The notes beneath the pieces were generated by a model. It saw only the letters and a list, made by a program, of their open reading frames with translations, was not told where the DNA came from and ran no database searches. DNA of 32,598 bases from Candidatus Eiseniibacteriota bacterium (GTDB lineage Bacteria; Eisenbacteria; RBG-16-71-46), in contig VBOT01000003.1 of assembly GCA_005893225.1 (NCBI GenBank), positions 1 to 32,598 on the forward strand, in the 5' to 3' direction. Shown piece by piece: positions 8,400 to 18,480 of the stretch. The position numbers and the translations under genes were made by a program. Numbering within the stretch: the stretch's first letter is position 1; each line of letters starts with the position of its first letter.

Positions 8400-8942
8400 A
8401 TGCGCGTTCTGGGACTGGACCCCGGAAGCCGCCAGACGGGTTTCGGCGTCGTGGAGCGCGACGGCAAGGGCTACCGCTCGGTGGCCCATGGCCACGTCCC
8501 CGCCCCGCCGCGGCTCGACCTGGCGCACCGCATCCACCACATCGCGGAGCGAGCCGGCGAGATCATGGACCGCTACCGTCCCGACTGCGTCGCCGTCGAG
8601 GAGGCCTTCTACCACGAGAGCGTGCGCTCGACGCTGGTTCTCGGCCACGTTCGCGGGGCCCTGCTGGTGGCCGCGGTGGGGCGCGGCCTCGAGGTCGCCG
8701 AGTACACCCCGCGCGAGGTCAAGATGAGCGTGGTCGGATCGGGAGCCGCGGCCAAGCAGCAGGTGGCGTTCATGGTGCGGCGCCTGCTCGGGCTGCGCGG
8801 CGCGCTCCAGCAGGATGCGGCCGATGCGCTCGCGATCGCGATCTGCCACCTGAACCGCTCCGCCCGCGGCGAGCCGGCTCGCGCCGCGCGGGCCGCCGCG
8901 GGGCGGCTGGAAGCGCTCCTGGCCCGCCGGAGCGGGTCGTGA
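8400..8942 (+). CDS. ruvC: Holliday junction resolvase RuvC
   Basis: RuvC is the endonuclease that cuts four-way DNA junctions within the RuvABC complex. The 180-residue protein shows the four acidic metal ligands in the expected order: D7 (LGLDPGS), E67 (VAVEEAF), D139 and D142 (QQDAADALAIA). Spacing matches E. coli D7/E66/D138/D141. The C-terminus has ~25 residues of Ala/Arg-rich tail beyond the catalytic core. The ATG lies 3 nt after the yebC stop. ruvA follows after 64 nt. Confidence 0.96.
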   Translation: MRVLGLDPGSRQTGFGVVERDGKGYRSVAHGHVPAPPRLDLAHRIHHIAERAGEIMDRYRPDCVAVEEAFYHESVRSTLVLGHVRGALLVAAVGRGLEVAEYTPREVKMSVVGSGAAAKQQVAFMVRRLLGLRGALQQDAADALAIAICHLNRSARGEPARAARAAAGRLEALLARRSGS

Positions 8943-8973
8943 GAGCGCCCCGCCGCGCCCCGGTGCGGTCCCT

Positions 8974-9005
8974 CAGGCGCCGCCATCGGCCCGGCGGCAG
9001 GCGCC
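8974..9005 (+). repeat. Short hairpin and direct repeat between ruvC and ruvA
   Basis: CAGGCGCC occurs at 8974-8981 and again at 8998-9005. Between and overlapping them GCCGCC (8979-8984) can pair with GGCGGC (8993-8998). No T-tract follows, so it is not a normal terminator. It sits directly in front of the GTG start of ruvA. Confidence 0.4.
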
Positions 9006-9006
9006 C

Positions 9007-9630
9007 GTGATCGCCTCGCTGCGCGGGACCCTGGTCGAGAAGGGGCCGGGAAGCTGCGTCATCGAGGCGGCGGGAGTCGGCTACCTGGTGAGCGTCTCGA
9101 GTCACACCGCCGAGGAGCTGCCGCGGGCGGGAGAGCCGGTGTTCCTGCGCACCCGGCAGGTGGTGCGTGAGGACGCGGTCACGCTGTTCGGGTTCGCCGA
9201 TCCGGAGGAGCTCAGGCTGTTCGACCTCCTGATCGCCGTGAGCGGTGTGGGGCCCAAGCTCGCGCTGGCCCTGCTCTCCGGGCTCAAGCCGCACGCGCTC
9301 GCCCGGGCCATCCGGGGCGAGGAGATCGGCGCGCTGGTGGCGGTCCCGGGGATCGGCAGGAAGACGGCGGAACGCCTGGTGGTCGACCTGCGGGACAAGC
9401 TCGAGGCGCCGTTCCCGGGCGCGCGCGAGCAGGGAGTGCTGCCGCGCTCGGAGCGCTTCGAGGACGCCGTCGCGGCGCTCACCGGTCTCGGGTACACTGC
9501 CACCCAGGCCAAGGACGCCGTCCGCAGGGCCGCCGAGGACGCCGAGGACCTGCCGCTCGAGGAGCTGGTGCGCCGGGCTCTGGCGTTGCTCGGCAAGAGC
9601 GCAACGCACCTCGCGGGCCGGGCGCGGTGA
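9007..9630 (+). CDS. ruvA: Holliday junction DNA helicase subunit RuvA
   Basis: RuvA tetramers bind Holliday junctions and load the RuvB motor. The 207-residue protein starts [20 protein letters not shown], the OB-fold N-terminus of RuvA. It continues with the helix-hairpin-helix region ([14 protein letters not shown] and [19 protein letters not shown]). The C-terminal RuvB-contacting domain includes [18 protein letters not shown]. Length is normal. It starts with GTG, with no strong ribosome site. Its TGA overlaps a GTG that could start the ruvB frame, but a better ruvB start lies 48 nt downstream. Confidence 0.95.
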   Translation: MIASLRGTLVEKGPGSCVIEAAGVGYLVSVSSHTAEELPRAGEPVFLRTRQVVREDAVTLFGFADPEELRLFDLLIAVSGVGPKLALALLSGLKPHALARAIRGEEIGALVAVPGIGRKTAERLVVDLRDKLEAPFPGAREQGVLPRSERFEDAVAALTGLGYTATQAKDAVRRAAEDAEDLPLEELVRRALALLGKSATHLAGRAR

Positions 9631-9666
9631 CCCGGCCGCTGCTCGCGACCGGTGCCCGGCGCCTCC

Positions 9667-9674
9667 AAGGAGGG
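9667..9674 (+). promoter_or_regulatory. Ribosome binding site deciding the ruvB start
   Basis: AAGGAGGG, an almost perfect anti-Shine-Dalgarno match, lies 3 nt before TTG at 9678. It favours this TTG over the in-frame GTG at 9627 that overlaps the ruvA stop. Confidence 0.75.
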
Positions 9675-9677
9675 AGC

Positions 9678-10790
9678 TTGACCGAAGCGAAATCGCGGCG
9701 GCCCGCCGCCGCCACCCAGCCGCCCCGCGTGGGCGATCCGGAGCGCTTCGCCGAGGACCTGCAGGAGGAGCCGCGGCTCAGGCCCACGGCGCTCGACGAG
9801 TTCGTCGGCCAGGCGGCGGTCAAGGAGCAGCTGCGGATCTTCCTCCAGGCCGCGCGCCAAAGAGGCGAGGCGCTCGACCACGTGCTCTTCCACGGCCCGC
9901 CGGGGCTCGGTAAGACCACGCTGGCTTCGATCCTCGCGCAGGAGCTCGGGGTCGATATCACCCACACCTCGGGCCCGGTGATCGAGAAGGCGGGAGACTT
10001 GGCCGGGCTCCTCACCAACCTGGGGCCGCGCGGGATCTTGTTCGTCGACGAGGTCCACCGCATGACCCCGGTGGTCGAGGAGTACCTCTATCCCGCCCTC
10101 GAGGACTTCACCCTCGACGTCCTGATCGACCGCGGACCCAGCGCGCGATCGGTCAAGATCAACCTCGATCGCTTCACGCTGGTGGGGGCCACCACGCGCT
10201 CGGGCCTGCTGTCGGCGCCGCTGCGCGCGCGCTTCGGCGTGACCCTGCGCCTCGACTACTACGGCGCCGGGGAGCTGGCGACGATCGTGAGGCGGTCGGC
10301 GGGGATCCTGGGCGTCGAGACCGGCGACGACGCGGCCGTGGAGATCGCGGGCCGCTCGCGGGGCACGCCGCGCATCGCCAACCGCCTGCTGAGGAGGGTC
10401 CGTGACTTCGCCCAGATCAGGGCCGACGGCCGCGTGACGCTGCCAGTGGCCCGCGAGGCGCTGACCATGCTCGAGGTGGACGAGCGCGGGCTCGACGAGA
10501 TGGATCGCCGGCTGCTCGGGGCGCTGATCACCAAGTACCAGGGCGGCCCGGTGGGCCTCAACACCCTGGCGGTGGTGGTCGGCGAGGAAGCCGGAACGCT
10601 CGAGGAAGTCTACGAGCCATTCCTGATCCAGGAGGGTTTCATCAAGCGCACCACGCGCGGGCGCGAGGCCACTTCGCTGGCTTACACGCACCTGGGGCTC
10701 GAGCCGCCGCGGGGTGTGGCGGACGCGGCTCGCCCGCGGGAGGCGGGGGCACCCCGGAGACCCGAGCAGCCCGAGCTTCCCCTGCCGTGA
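9678..10790 (+). CDS. ruvB: Holliday junction branch migration ATPase RuvB
   Basis: RuvB is the hexameric AAA+ motor that drives branch migration with RuvA. The 370-residue protein has Walker [10 protein letters not shown], Walker [10 protein letters not shown], the sensor stretch [19 protein letters not shown] and the C-terminal winged helix ([17 protein letters not shown]). It starts [11 protein letters not shown] after a ~38-residue N-terminal extension rich in Ala/Pro/Arg. The C-terminus has ~30 extra residues ([15 protein letters not shown] and onward) beyond the usual end. The TTG start is supported by AAGGAGGG. The 17-residue GTG-initiated extension (start 9627) is less likely. Its stop overlaps a possible GTG start of queA. 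Confidence 0.95.
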   Translation: MTEAKSRRPAAATQPPRVGDPERFAEDLQEEPRLRPTALDEFVGQAAVKEQLRIFLQAARQRGEALDHVLFHGPPGLGKTTLASILAQELGVDITHTSGPVIEKAGDLAGLLTNLGPRGILFVDEVHRMTPVVEEYLYPALEDFTLDVLIDRGPSARSVKINLDRFTLVGATTRSGLLSAPLRARFGVTLRLDYYGAGELATIVRRSAGILGVETGDDAAVEIAGRSRGTPRIANRLLRRVRDFAQIRADGRVTLPVAREALTMLEVDERGLDEMDRRLLGALITKYQGGPVGLNTLAVVVGEEAGTLEEVYEPFLIQEGFIKRTTRGREATSLAYTHLGLEPPRGVADAARPREAGAPRRPEQPELPLP

Positions 10791-10846
10791 CCGGCGGGGC
10801 CGGACCCGCTGCCGCGGGTACCCCCGCGCCCTGGCTTTCCGCATCG

Positions 10847-11875
10847 ATGCGTATCGAGGATCTCGACTACGATCTGCCTCCCGAGCGGATCGCCCAGCGT
10901 CCCGCGGCGCGCCGGGAGGGCTCCCGGCTGCTGGTGGTGGAGCGCGCCACGGGCCGCCTTCACGACCGCCGTTTCGACGAGATCGCGGAGTGGCTGAGAC
11001 CCGGCGACTCCCTGGCCGTGAACGAGACTCGAGTGATTCCGGCCCGCCTCGACCTCATGCGGTCGAGCGGCGGCAAGGTCGAGATCCTGCTCGTGCGTCA
11101 GGAGTCCGAGGGTCTGTGGCGAGCGCTGGCGCGGCCGGCCAAGAAGGCTCCCGCGGGGGCGTCATTGGAGACCCCGGACGGCTGCCTGGCACTCGAGGTG
11201 GTGGAGGCGGGGACCGAAGGGGAGCGGCTCCTTCGCGTCGTCCGCGGCGACCTCCGTGAAGCCCTCGAGGCGCACGGACGCGTGCCGCTTCCTCCCTACA
11301 TCCATCGCGCCCCCGAGCCCCTCGACAGCGAGCGCTACCAGACCGTCTTCGCGCGCATCGAGGGGGCGGTCGCAGCACCCACGGCGGGGCTTCACTTCTC
11401 GCTCGACTTGCTCCGAACGCTCGAGGGGCGGGGCGTGACGCGAGTCCCGGTGCTGCTCCACGTCGGCCCGGGCACGTTCCGCCCGGTGACCTGCTCCGAC
11501 CCGCTCCAGCACCGCATGGACGAGGAGTACTTCGAGGTCACGGCCGAGGCCGCCGGAGCGCTGGCCGGCGCCCGCTCTCGCGGGGGCCGGATCGTCGCCG
11601 TGGGCACCACGGTGGTGCGCGCGCTCGAGTCGGCGTGCGACGCCAACGGCGGGTGCTTGCTCGCCGCCTCCGGCTGGACGCGCAAGTTCGTGTTCCCGCC
11701 TTACGAGTTTCGCGCCGTCGACGCCCTGCTCACCAACTTTCACCTGCCCCGCACGACGCTGCTGCTCCTGGTCGCGGCCTTCGCCGGCCAGGATCTGACG
11801 CTTCGTTCCTACCATCACGCCGTGGAGACCGGATACCGCTTCTACTCCTATGGAGACGCGATGCTGATCGTTTAG
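10847..11875 (+). CDS. queA: S-adenosylmethionine:tRNA ribosyltransferase-isomerase QueA
   Basis: QueA transfers and isomerises the ribosyl group of SAM onto preQ1 in tRNA to make epoxyqueuosine, a late queuosine step. The 342-residue protein starts MRIEDLDYDLPPERIAQRPA and keeps the family stretches VNETRVIPARL, APTAGLHFS, LHVGPGTFRPV, VGTTVVRALE and TNFHLPRTTLLLLVAAFAG. The frame is open from a GTG at 10787 that overlaps the ruvB stop, but the 20 extra residues are not QueA-like, so the ATG at 10847 is preferred. It is the last gene of the ruv block; no other queuosine gene is present. Its stop codon lies inside a large palindrome. Confidence 0.95.
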   Translation: MRIEDLDYDLPPERIAQRPAARREGSRLLVVERATGRLHDRRFDEIAEWLRPGDSLAVNETRVIPARLDLMRSSGGKVEILLVRQESEGLWRALARPAKKAPAGASLETPDGCLALEVVEAGTEGERLLRVVRGDLREALEAHGRVPLPPYIHRAPEPLDSERYQTVFARIEGAVAAPTAGLHFSLDLLRTLEGRGVTRVPVLLHVGPGTFRPVTCSDPLQHRMDEEYFEVTAEAAGALAGARSRGGRIVAVGTTVVRALESACDANGGCLLAASGWTRKFVFPPYEFRAVDALLTNFHLPRTTLLLLVAAFAGQDLTLRSYHHAVETGYRFYSYGDAMLIV

Positions 11876-11938
11876 CCCGGATTACTTCATGAGCCCGCTG
11901 CTGAAAGGACCATCGCGGGATCATGAATAACCCGGGCT
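11874..11938. repeat. Interrupted palindrome, MITE- or REP-like
   Basis: The left arm AGCCCGGATTACTTCATGA (11874-11892) and right arm TCATGAATAACCCGGGCT (11921-11938) are inverted copies with one mismatch and one extra base. An inner stem CCCGC (11894-11898) / GCGGG (11915-11919) continues the fold. The outer left end overlaps the queA TAG. There is no U-tract on either side, so it is not a plain terminator. The form fits a miniature inverted-repeat element or a palindromic dispersed repeat; no second copy lies in this window. Confidence 0.6.
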
Positions 11939-12075
11939 CGCGGACCGCAGCGTTCTCCGAAGCCGAAAAATGGCCGGCTTGCCGGAGCCAGCTTGCAAAT
12001 CCGGAAAATGACGGCGATCGCGGCGGAGACAATCCGCGAACCGCATCCGGGCAGCGAGCATCAACAGTGCCGGTA

Positions 12076-12084
12076 TGTTATAGT
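12076..12084 (+). promoter_or_regulatory. Extended -10 promoter of the small RNA
   Basis: TGTTATAGT has the extended -10 TGn followed by TATAGT (12079-12084, 5/6). No clear -35 is seen 16-18 nt upstream, which extended -10 promoters tolerate. Transcription would start near 12091. Confidence 0.6.
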
Positions 12085-12090
12085 ACCCGT

Positions 12091-12195
12091 TCTGGGGGAG
12101 TGAGTCTGAGGTGCATCGGGTGCGGCCCCCGATCCCGAGGGCGAATCCCCCTTAAATTTCGACCCGCTCGGCGTCATGCCGGGCGGGTCGTTGTT
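12091..12195 (+). ncRNA. Candidate stand-alone small RNA, unknown family
   Basis: A ~105-nt transcript is implied by an extended -10 promoter ending at 12084 and a strong intrinsic terminator at 12160-12195. The body folds: GGGGGA (12094-12099) pairs with TCCCCC (12146-12151), enclosing a hairpin ATCGGG (12115-12120) / CCCGAT (12128-12133) with loop TGCGGCC. Then comes an unpaired AT-rich link and the terminator. No ORF with a start and ribosome site fits. The next gene downstream is on the opposite strand, so it is not an obvious riboswitch leader. It lacks the conserved SRP RNA loop, tRNA T-arm and 6S length. I do not recognise the family. Confidence 0.55.
12160..12195 (+). terminator. Intrinsic terminator of the small RNA
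   Basis: A 13-bp uninterrupted stem (12160-12172 with 12178-12190, including one G-T pair) closes a 5-nt loop GTCAT and is followed by TTGTT. On the minus strand it could also stop transcripts from the convergent gene at 12296. Confidence 0.8.
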
Positions 12196-12295
12196 CGAGG
12201 TAGCTCACGCGGGGTGCGTTCCCGCGCTCTCCCGTCCACCTCGGGCTGAATCTCGTTCAAGTAATGCTTTAAGGGTCGGCCGTGATGCCCTTTCT

Positions 12296-12934
12296 CTACC
12301 TCGCGCTCTCGCTGCCGGTCCCATCTAGCCGATCGGTTCCGGCCGACGCTGGGAGCGGCCGCCCGAGGCTGTACGAGCTCACCGCCAAGAGGTCCATGGG
12401 AGCCGGCAGCGGACCGTGGCCCAAGGCCCGGATGTTCCGGGTCTCGTCGATGACGAAGAACGACGGCGCGTGGCCCTGCGTGGATGCGTCCAGGCTGTTG
12501 TAGAGCCCGGCGATCGCCCGCTTGGGATCGGTGATGATCGGGCACGAAAGCCGGAGTCTGCGGCCGAGCGAGGCCGCCGAGCCGCAGCGCCGGTCGACCA
12601 CGGCGGCGGGCGTGATGCCGAGATCGGTGAAGAGCGGCAGCACGTTCTCCAGGGACTTGAGCTCCGTCTCCCCGGCGCCGAAGAGGAGCAGCACCGGCCC
12701 CCTGGCGCACAGCGCGGAGAACTGATACCAGCGCCCGTCGGGCGCGAGGTAGGAAAACGCCGGCGCGCGGTCCCCGACGAGGAGCTGCGTCGCGGGTGAA
12801 TCGGGCGCCACCGCCTGCAATCCCGACGTGGCGACGGGCGCATCGGCGTACGAAGGCTCGAACATGCGCTCGGCGGCGCTCGCCTCGCACGCGAAGAGCA
12901 GGGTCGTTCCCAGGATCACGTGGCGGAGCCTCAT
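12296..12934 (-). CDS. Exported thioredoxin-fold protein, peroxiredoxin-like without the peroxidatic Cys
   Basis: The 212-residue protein has a signal peptide (MRLRHVILGTTLLFACEASA, cleavage near residue 20). A redoxin/AhpC-TSA-like domain follows at about 52-172: VGDRAPAFSYLAPDGRWYQF, then the strand VLLLFGAG, LFTDLGITPAAVVD, LSCPIITDPKRAIAGLYN and PSFFVIDETRNIRAL. Where peroxiredoxins have the TxxC active site, the sequence reads FGAGETELKSLE with no cysteine. The remaining cysteines (C76, C117, C131) do not form CxxC. A redox enzyme of the usual type is therefore unlikely. AGGAGG seven bases upstream supports the ATG at 12934 over a start 11 codons earlier. The last ~35 residues are low complexity. 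It stands alone, head-to-tail with pccB but 399 nt from it. Confidence 0.8.
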   Translation of the reverse strand: MRLRHVILGTTLLFACEASAAERMFEPSYADAPVATSGLQAVAPDSPATQLLVGDRAPAFSYLAPDGRWYQFSALCARGPVLLLFGAGETELKSLENVLPLFTDLGITPAAVVDRRCGSAASLGRRLRLSCPIITDPKRAIAGLYNSLDASTQGHAPSFFVIDETRNIRALGHGPLPAPMDLLAVSSYSLGRPLPASAGTDRLDGTGSESAR

Positions 12935-13333
12935 GGCGTGCCCTCCTCTTGGCCGGACTCGATTCAAAGCAGTTGCCCTCGTGCAAGGAACTCAGCAAGC
13001 GCGGGGCCATTCGGTGCTTCCGGACGCACCGCGTATTTGCACCAGGTACGGCGGCGAGCGCCGGCCGCGCGGGGAGAGGACCCGGGGAAATCACCCATGA
13101 ATGGGTGAGAAGGCGTTGCGGGCTGCCCTTCCGTGTGGCTGGAATGACCAGGCCCTTGGAAGGGTCGGGCGCACCGTCCCGCTCCGGCGCGACGATGCCG
13201 TCGACGACCGGTCCGTCAGGTCCGAAAGTGGGCGTCCAGAGAGAGCGCGTCGAGAGTAGCGAGCGGCGCCAGGGAAGGCGACGCGAAGCGGGTCTCGCGG
13301 AGTGACCCCGCCCGCCTCATCCCTCGATTCACG
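12935..13333. other. Intergenic region upstream of the redoxin-like gene
   Basis: A ~400-nt stretch separates the redoxin-like gene from the end of pccB. No believable gene is seen on either strand. It holds the redoxin ribosome site (AGGAGG, complement of 12942-12947), a perfect 18-bp palindrome at 13091-13108 and several short GC hairpins. Confidence 0.6.
13091..13108. repeat. Perfect 8+2+8 palindrome, possible operator
   Basis: TCACCCAT-GA-ATGGGTGA is a perfect inverted repeat of the size a dimeric regulator binds. It lies ~157 nt upstream of the redoxin-like start. It could equally be chance or an RNA hairpin. Confidence 0.4.
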
Positions 13334-14884
<1,551 letters not shown>

Positions 14885-14906
14885 GACGCCTCCCGGTGGC
14901 CGGACA

Positions 14907-17051
14907 TCAGCCCGGCGAGATCCCGAGCTGCATCATGAGGAAGCTCAGCACGTCGACGGCTTCCTCGACCCGCTTGGCGGTCGGCTTTCCCGCCCCGTGC
15001 CCCGCCTTGCTCTCGATGCGGATCAGGATCGGGGCGTCCCCGCCCGTCTTGGCCTGGAGCAGCGCCGTCATCTTGCGGGCATGGAGCGGGGCGACTCGCG
15101 AATCCGACTCCGCGGCGGTGAGCAGGGTGGCGGGATAGCGCGTGCCGGCGTGGACGTTCTGGTAGGGCGAGTAGGCGAGCAGGAAATCGAACTGACGCGG
15201 GTCCTCGGACGAGCCGTACTCGGGCACCCAGTAGCGCGCGATCGAGAAGCGGTGATAGCGGATCATGTCGAGGAGCGGCACCTGGCACACGATCGCGCCG
15301 AACAGCTCGGGTCTCTGGGTCAGGGCGGCGCCCACGAGGAGGCCCCCGTTCGAGCCCCCGCGCGCGGCGAGTCGCTCGGGCCGGGTGATCCCCTGGCTCA
15401 CCAGCCACTCCGCCGCCGCGGCGAAGTCGTCGAAGACGTTCTGCTTGCGCTCGAGGCGCCCCGCCTCGTGCCAGTCCCGGCCGAACTCGCCCCCGCCTCT
15501 CAGGCAGGCGTCGGCGTAAACGCCTCCGGCCTCGAGCCAGGGGATCGCCGAGGGGTTGAACGACGGCTGCTCGCTGACGTTGAAGCCGCCGTAGGCGGTG
15601 AGCAGCGTGGGACGGTTCCCGTCCATCGCCAGGCCCTTCTTGTGCACCAGGAAGACCGGCACCCGGGTCCCGTCCTTCGAGGTCACCCATTCCTGGCGGG
15701 TCTCGAAGTCGGCAGGGTCGATGCCCGGGCTCACCGTCTCGATCGGCTCGAGCCTGCCGCGCTCGAGGTCGTAGCGGTACACCGCCGGCGGGTAGACGAA
15801 CGAGGCGAACGAGAAGTAGACGGCCTTGGCCTCGGGCTCGCCCGTCAGGTTGTCGACGCTGCCGAGGGCGGGGAGCGGGATCTCCTTCTTCAGCGTTCCG
15901 TCGAGCTCGAAGAGCAGCACCCGCGACACCGCCTTCTCCGTCACCGCGACGGCGAGCGACCCGCCGGCGTTGCGGAAGCTCTCGATCACGCCCTGCTGCT
16001 CCGGGATCAGCTCCTTGGCGCTCTGGAGATCGGGCTTCACGGGATCGAGCGTGAGGATGTGGAACCGCGGGGCGCCGACGTTGCTGAGCAGGTAGAGCTT
16101 GCCGCCCCAGGCGTCGGCGTGGGTCTCCCCGTCGAGCCCGACCGCGATCGGGGTGAACGGCCCGCGGGATCCAGCCGGCCGCGCGTAGAGGTCGTTCTTG
16201 GCCCAGTCGAGCGAGGTCTCGAGGAACACCCAGCGCCGGTCGGCCGAGGTCGAGACCCTGCGCGTTTCCTGGATGGGCCGCCCCTCGCCGGAATAGACGA
16301 GGGAGTCTCGCGCCGGATCGGCGCAGAGGCGGTGCTCGAACACCTGCGCGTGGAACACCTCCTCGCCTCCCGGGACCTCCCCGCGCGCGGGATGGCGGGT
16401 GTAGAGGAAGCTCTTGCCGTCCGGGGCCCACGCCACGCTCGCGAACGACGTGTTCGGGATCGCGTCGGGCAGGTCCTTGGCGGTGTCGGTGCGGCGCACG
16501 TGCAGCGTGCTCTTCTCGCTGCCGCTGGCCGAGGTCCCGTAGGCGAGCAAGGCGCCGTCGGGAGAGGGGTACATCCAGTCGACCGCCACGGTGCCGTCGC
16601 TGCTCAGGGTGTTGGGATCCAGGAGCACGCGGTCCGGCCCGCGCTCTCCCGGGCCGCGCACGTGGACGATCGGCTGGTTCTGGTCGCCGGCGCGGCGCGA
16701 GTAGAAGAGCGTGCGCCCCTCGAGATTGGGTCTCGAGGTGACCGTGAGCTCGTATACCTTCCTCAGACGCTGGGCGAGCGCAGCCCGTCCGGGAAAGTTG
16801 TCGAGGTACTGGCGCGTGAAGCGATTCTGCGAATCTGTCCATTGCCTCACCGCCGCGCTGGTGTCATTCTCCAGCCAGCGGTAGGGATCGATCAGCACGT
16901 GACCGTGGAGCGTGTCCGCGACCTCGTGGACCGGGCTCTCGGGATACGCGGGTCGGCCCGCCCGCGCCGTCGACGGACCGGCGGCCGACAGGGACGTGAG
17001 GCCAAGGAAGACACCCAGTGCGCGCGCGACCGGGAACGAGATGGATCTCAT
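14907..17051 (-). CDS. Exported prolyl oligopeptidase (S9A)
   Basis: The 714-residue serine peptidase cleaves short peptides after proline. It has a signal peptide ([18 protein letters not shown], ending near STARA), an N-terminal segment typical of S9A ([20 protein letters not shown]), a seven-bladed propeller (about 100-440) and a C-terminal alpha/beta-hydrolase domain. The catalytic triad is visible: S567 in RGGSNGG, D650 in AESDSRV and H685 in KAGHGAG, spaced as in porcine prolyl oligopeptidase. Export suggests use of peptides in the periplasm or outside. The gene is divergent from the GT2 gene and precedes pccB on the same strand. Confidence 0.93.
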   Translation of the reverse strand: MRSISFPVARALGVFLGLTSLSAAGPSTARAGRPAYPESPVHEVADTLHGHVLIDPYRWLENDTSAAVRQWTDSQNRFTRQYLDNFPGRAALAQRLRKVYELTVTSRPNLEGRTLFYSRRAGDQNQPIVHVRGPGERGPDRVLLDPNTLSSDGTVAVDWMYPSPDGALLAYGTSASGSEKSTLHVRRTDTAKDLPDAIPNTSFASVAWAPDGKSFLYTRHPARGEVPGGEEVFHAQVFEHRLCADPARDSLVYSGEGRPIQETRRVSTSADRRWVFLETSLDWAKNDLYARPAGSRGPFTPIAVGLDGETHADAWGGKLYLLSNVGAPRFHILTLDPVKPDLQSAKELIPEQQGVIESFRNAGGSLAVAVTEKAVSRVLLFELDGTLKKEIPLPALGSVDNLTGEPEAKAVYFSFASFVYPPAVYRYDLERGRLEPIETVSPGIDPADFETRQEWVTSKDGTRVPVFLVHKKGLAMDGNRPTLLTAYGGFNVSEQPSFNPSAIPWLEAGGVYADACLRGGGEFGRDWHEAGRLERKQNVFDDFAAAAEWLVSQGITRPERLAARGGSNGGLLVGAALTQRPELFGAIVCQVPLLDMIRYHRFSIARYWVPEYGSSEDPRQFDFLLAYSPYQNVHAGTRYPATLLTAAESDSRVAPLHARKMTALLQAKTGGDAPILIRIESKAGHGAGKPTAKRVEEAVDVLSFLMMQLGISPG

Positions 17052-17235
17052 GGCGTGACCGCTCCTCCGGAAACGAGGGATGGCGAGGGCCCGGCCGAGC
17101 GAGGCCCGATTGCCCGGTAGGAAACGGGATTCCCGATCCCGGGGTCAAGCGCCTTCCCGCCACCGTCCCGGTTTCTCCCCGGCGCGCCGGTGAACGTCCC
17201 GAGCGGGCCCTCGCCGGCGCACGCCCGGATTCGCC

Positions 17236-18480
17236 ATGCCGGTGACCCCCTCCGCGCTGCTGGAATGGTGGCGCTCGCTCACCGAGGGGCGGCTGCTCGG
17301 CGGGGGCTGGGCCGGGATGCTCGTGCTGGTCGTCCTCTTCTGCGCGCTGGTCGACTTCCTCAAGATCGTGGTCGAGCTGTTCGGCAGGAGCGAGGAGCGG
17401 CGCTTCATCGCCGACCTCTCCCAGGTGACGGCGGTGATCGCGAGCCGGAACGGCGCCAAGGTCCTGCCGGCCACGCTCGCCGAGCTCGAGAAGTTCCTTC
17501 CTCCGGAGCGGATCGTGGTGATCGACGACGCCAGCGACGACGGCACCGGAGAGATCGCCGAGCAGCGCGGCTGCCGCGTCTACCGGTTCTCCAGGAACAA
17601 GGGCAAGGCGGCGGCGGTGAATTTCGCCGTCTACCGCGTCCACACGCCCTTCACGCTGCTGCTCGACGACGACACCCGGCTCGGCGGCGCGCGCATCCCG
17701 ACCTCGCTGCTCGCCGATCAGGGCTACGACGCCGTTGCGTTCCACGTCCTGCCGGACCGCCGCAGCCGGGACGGTGCCCGCGGCCGCAGCTTCCTGGGCG
17801 ACCTGCAGCGCTACGAGTACGGGAAGAGCATGGAGATCGGCAAGCGTTTCCACGACGTGACCCAGTCGGTCAGCTGCATCTCGGGAGCGGTGGGGCTCTT
17901 CCGCACCGAGGACCTGAACGACCTCCACCACTCGCACACCGGCGTGTTCCCGGGCGAGGACCTGCAGCGCACCGTGATCCACCTGCTCGAGGGCAAGCGC
18001 ATCGTGTTCGCGAACGAGCCGGTGTGGACCGTGGCGCCCGGCGGTCCGAGGGCCTGGCTCAGGCAGCGGCTGTTCGGCTGGTACCCCGGGCTCTACCACC
18101 AGATCGCGAACTTCATCCGGCTGATGTTCCGGAGGGGCACGGCGTGGCGCCTGCGCTACGAGATGGGGTACAACGTGTACACGGTGGTGAGCGACCCGCT
18201 GAAGAGCTGGTCGCTCGCGGTCGTGGCCCTCACACCGGCGCTGCGGTCGTGGGCCGCGGCGCTCTACCTCACCTACCTCGCGTTCGAGCTCTATCCCTAC
18301 TGGGTGGTGCGGGTCCCGGGCGAGAGGAGGCGCGCGCCGATCGCGGTGCTGCTGCTCTACCCGGTCTACGGGGCTCTCAACACGCTGCTCAGGACGGCCT
18401 CGGTGTTCACCTGGTTCTGGATGCGGTTCGTGACCCGGACCATGCGCCCGCGGCGCGGGCCCGAGGACCGGATCGAATGA
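17236..18480 (+). CDS. Membrane-bound family 2 glycosyltransferase (processive type)
   Basis: The 414-residue protein has an N-terminal membrane segment (about 22-45), a GT2 catalytic domain and two or three C-terminal membrane segments (about 322-350 and 368-398). Catalytic landmarks are DDAS (97-100), DDD (144-146), GED (240-242) and QRLFGW (277-282), a variant of the QxxRW motif of processive synthases such as cellulose, hyaluronan or poly-GlcNAc synthase. It therefore probably makes a polysaccharide at the inner membrane; the sugar cannot be told. Its stop overlaps the start of an outer-membrane barrel gene (ATGA), suggesting coupled synthesis and export. Confidence 0.88.
   Translation: MPVTPSALLEWWRSLTEGRLLGGGWAGMLVLVVLFCALVDFLKIVVELFGRSEERRFIADLSQVTAVIASRNGAKVLPATLAELEKFLPPERIVVIDDASDDGTGEIAEQRGCRVYRFSRNKGKAAAVNFAVYRVHTPFTLLLDDDTRLGGARIPTSLLADQGYDAVAFHVLPDRRSRDGARGRSFLGDLQRYEYGKSMEIGKRFHDVTQSVSCISGAVGLFRTEDLNDLHHSHTGVFPGEDLQRTVIHLLEGKRIVFANEPVWTVAPGGPRAWLRQRLFGWYPGLYHQIANFIRLMFRRGTAWRLRYEMGYNVYTVVSDPLKSWSLAVVALTPALRSWAAALYLTYLAFELYPYWVVRVPGERRRAPIAVLLLYPVYGALNTLLRTASVFTWFWMRFVTRTMRPRRGPEDRIE

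Noticed and set aside
12094-12151. tRNA-like fold inside the small RNA
   Set aside because: Only ~58 nt lie between the closing strands, and there is no TTCGA loop or anticodon arm.
12174-13094. 306-residue minus-strand frame over the redoxin-like gene
   Set aside because: It runs out of frame with the redoxin-like gene, which has the signal peptide, ribosome site and fold.
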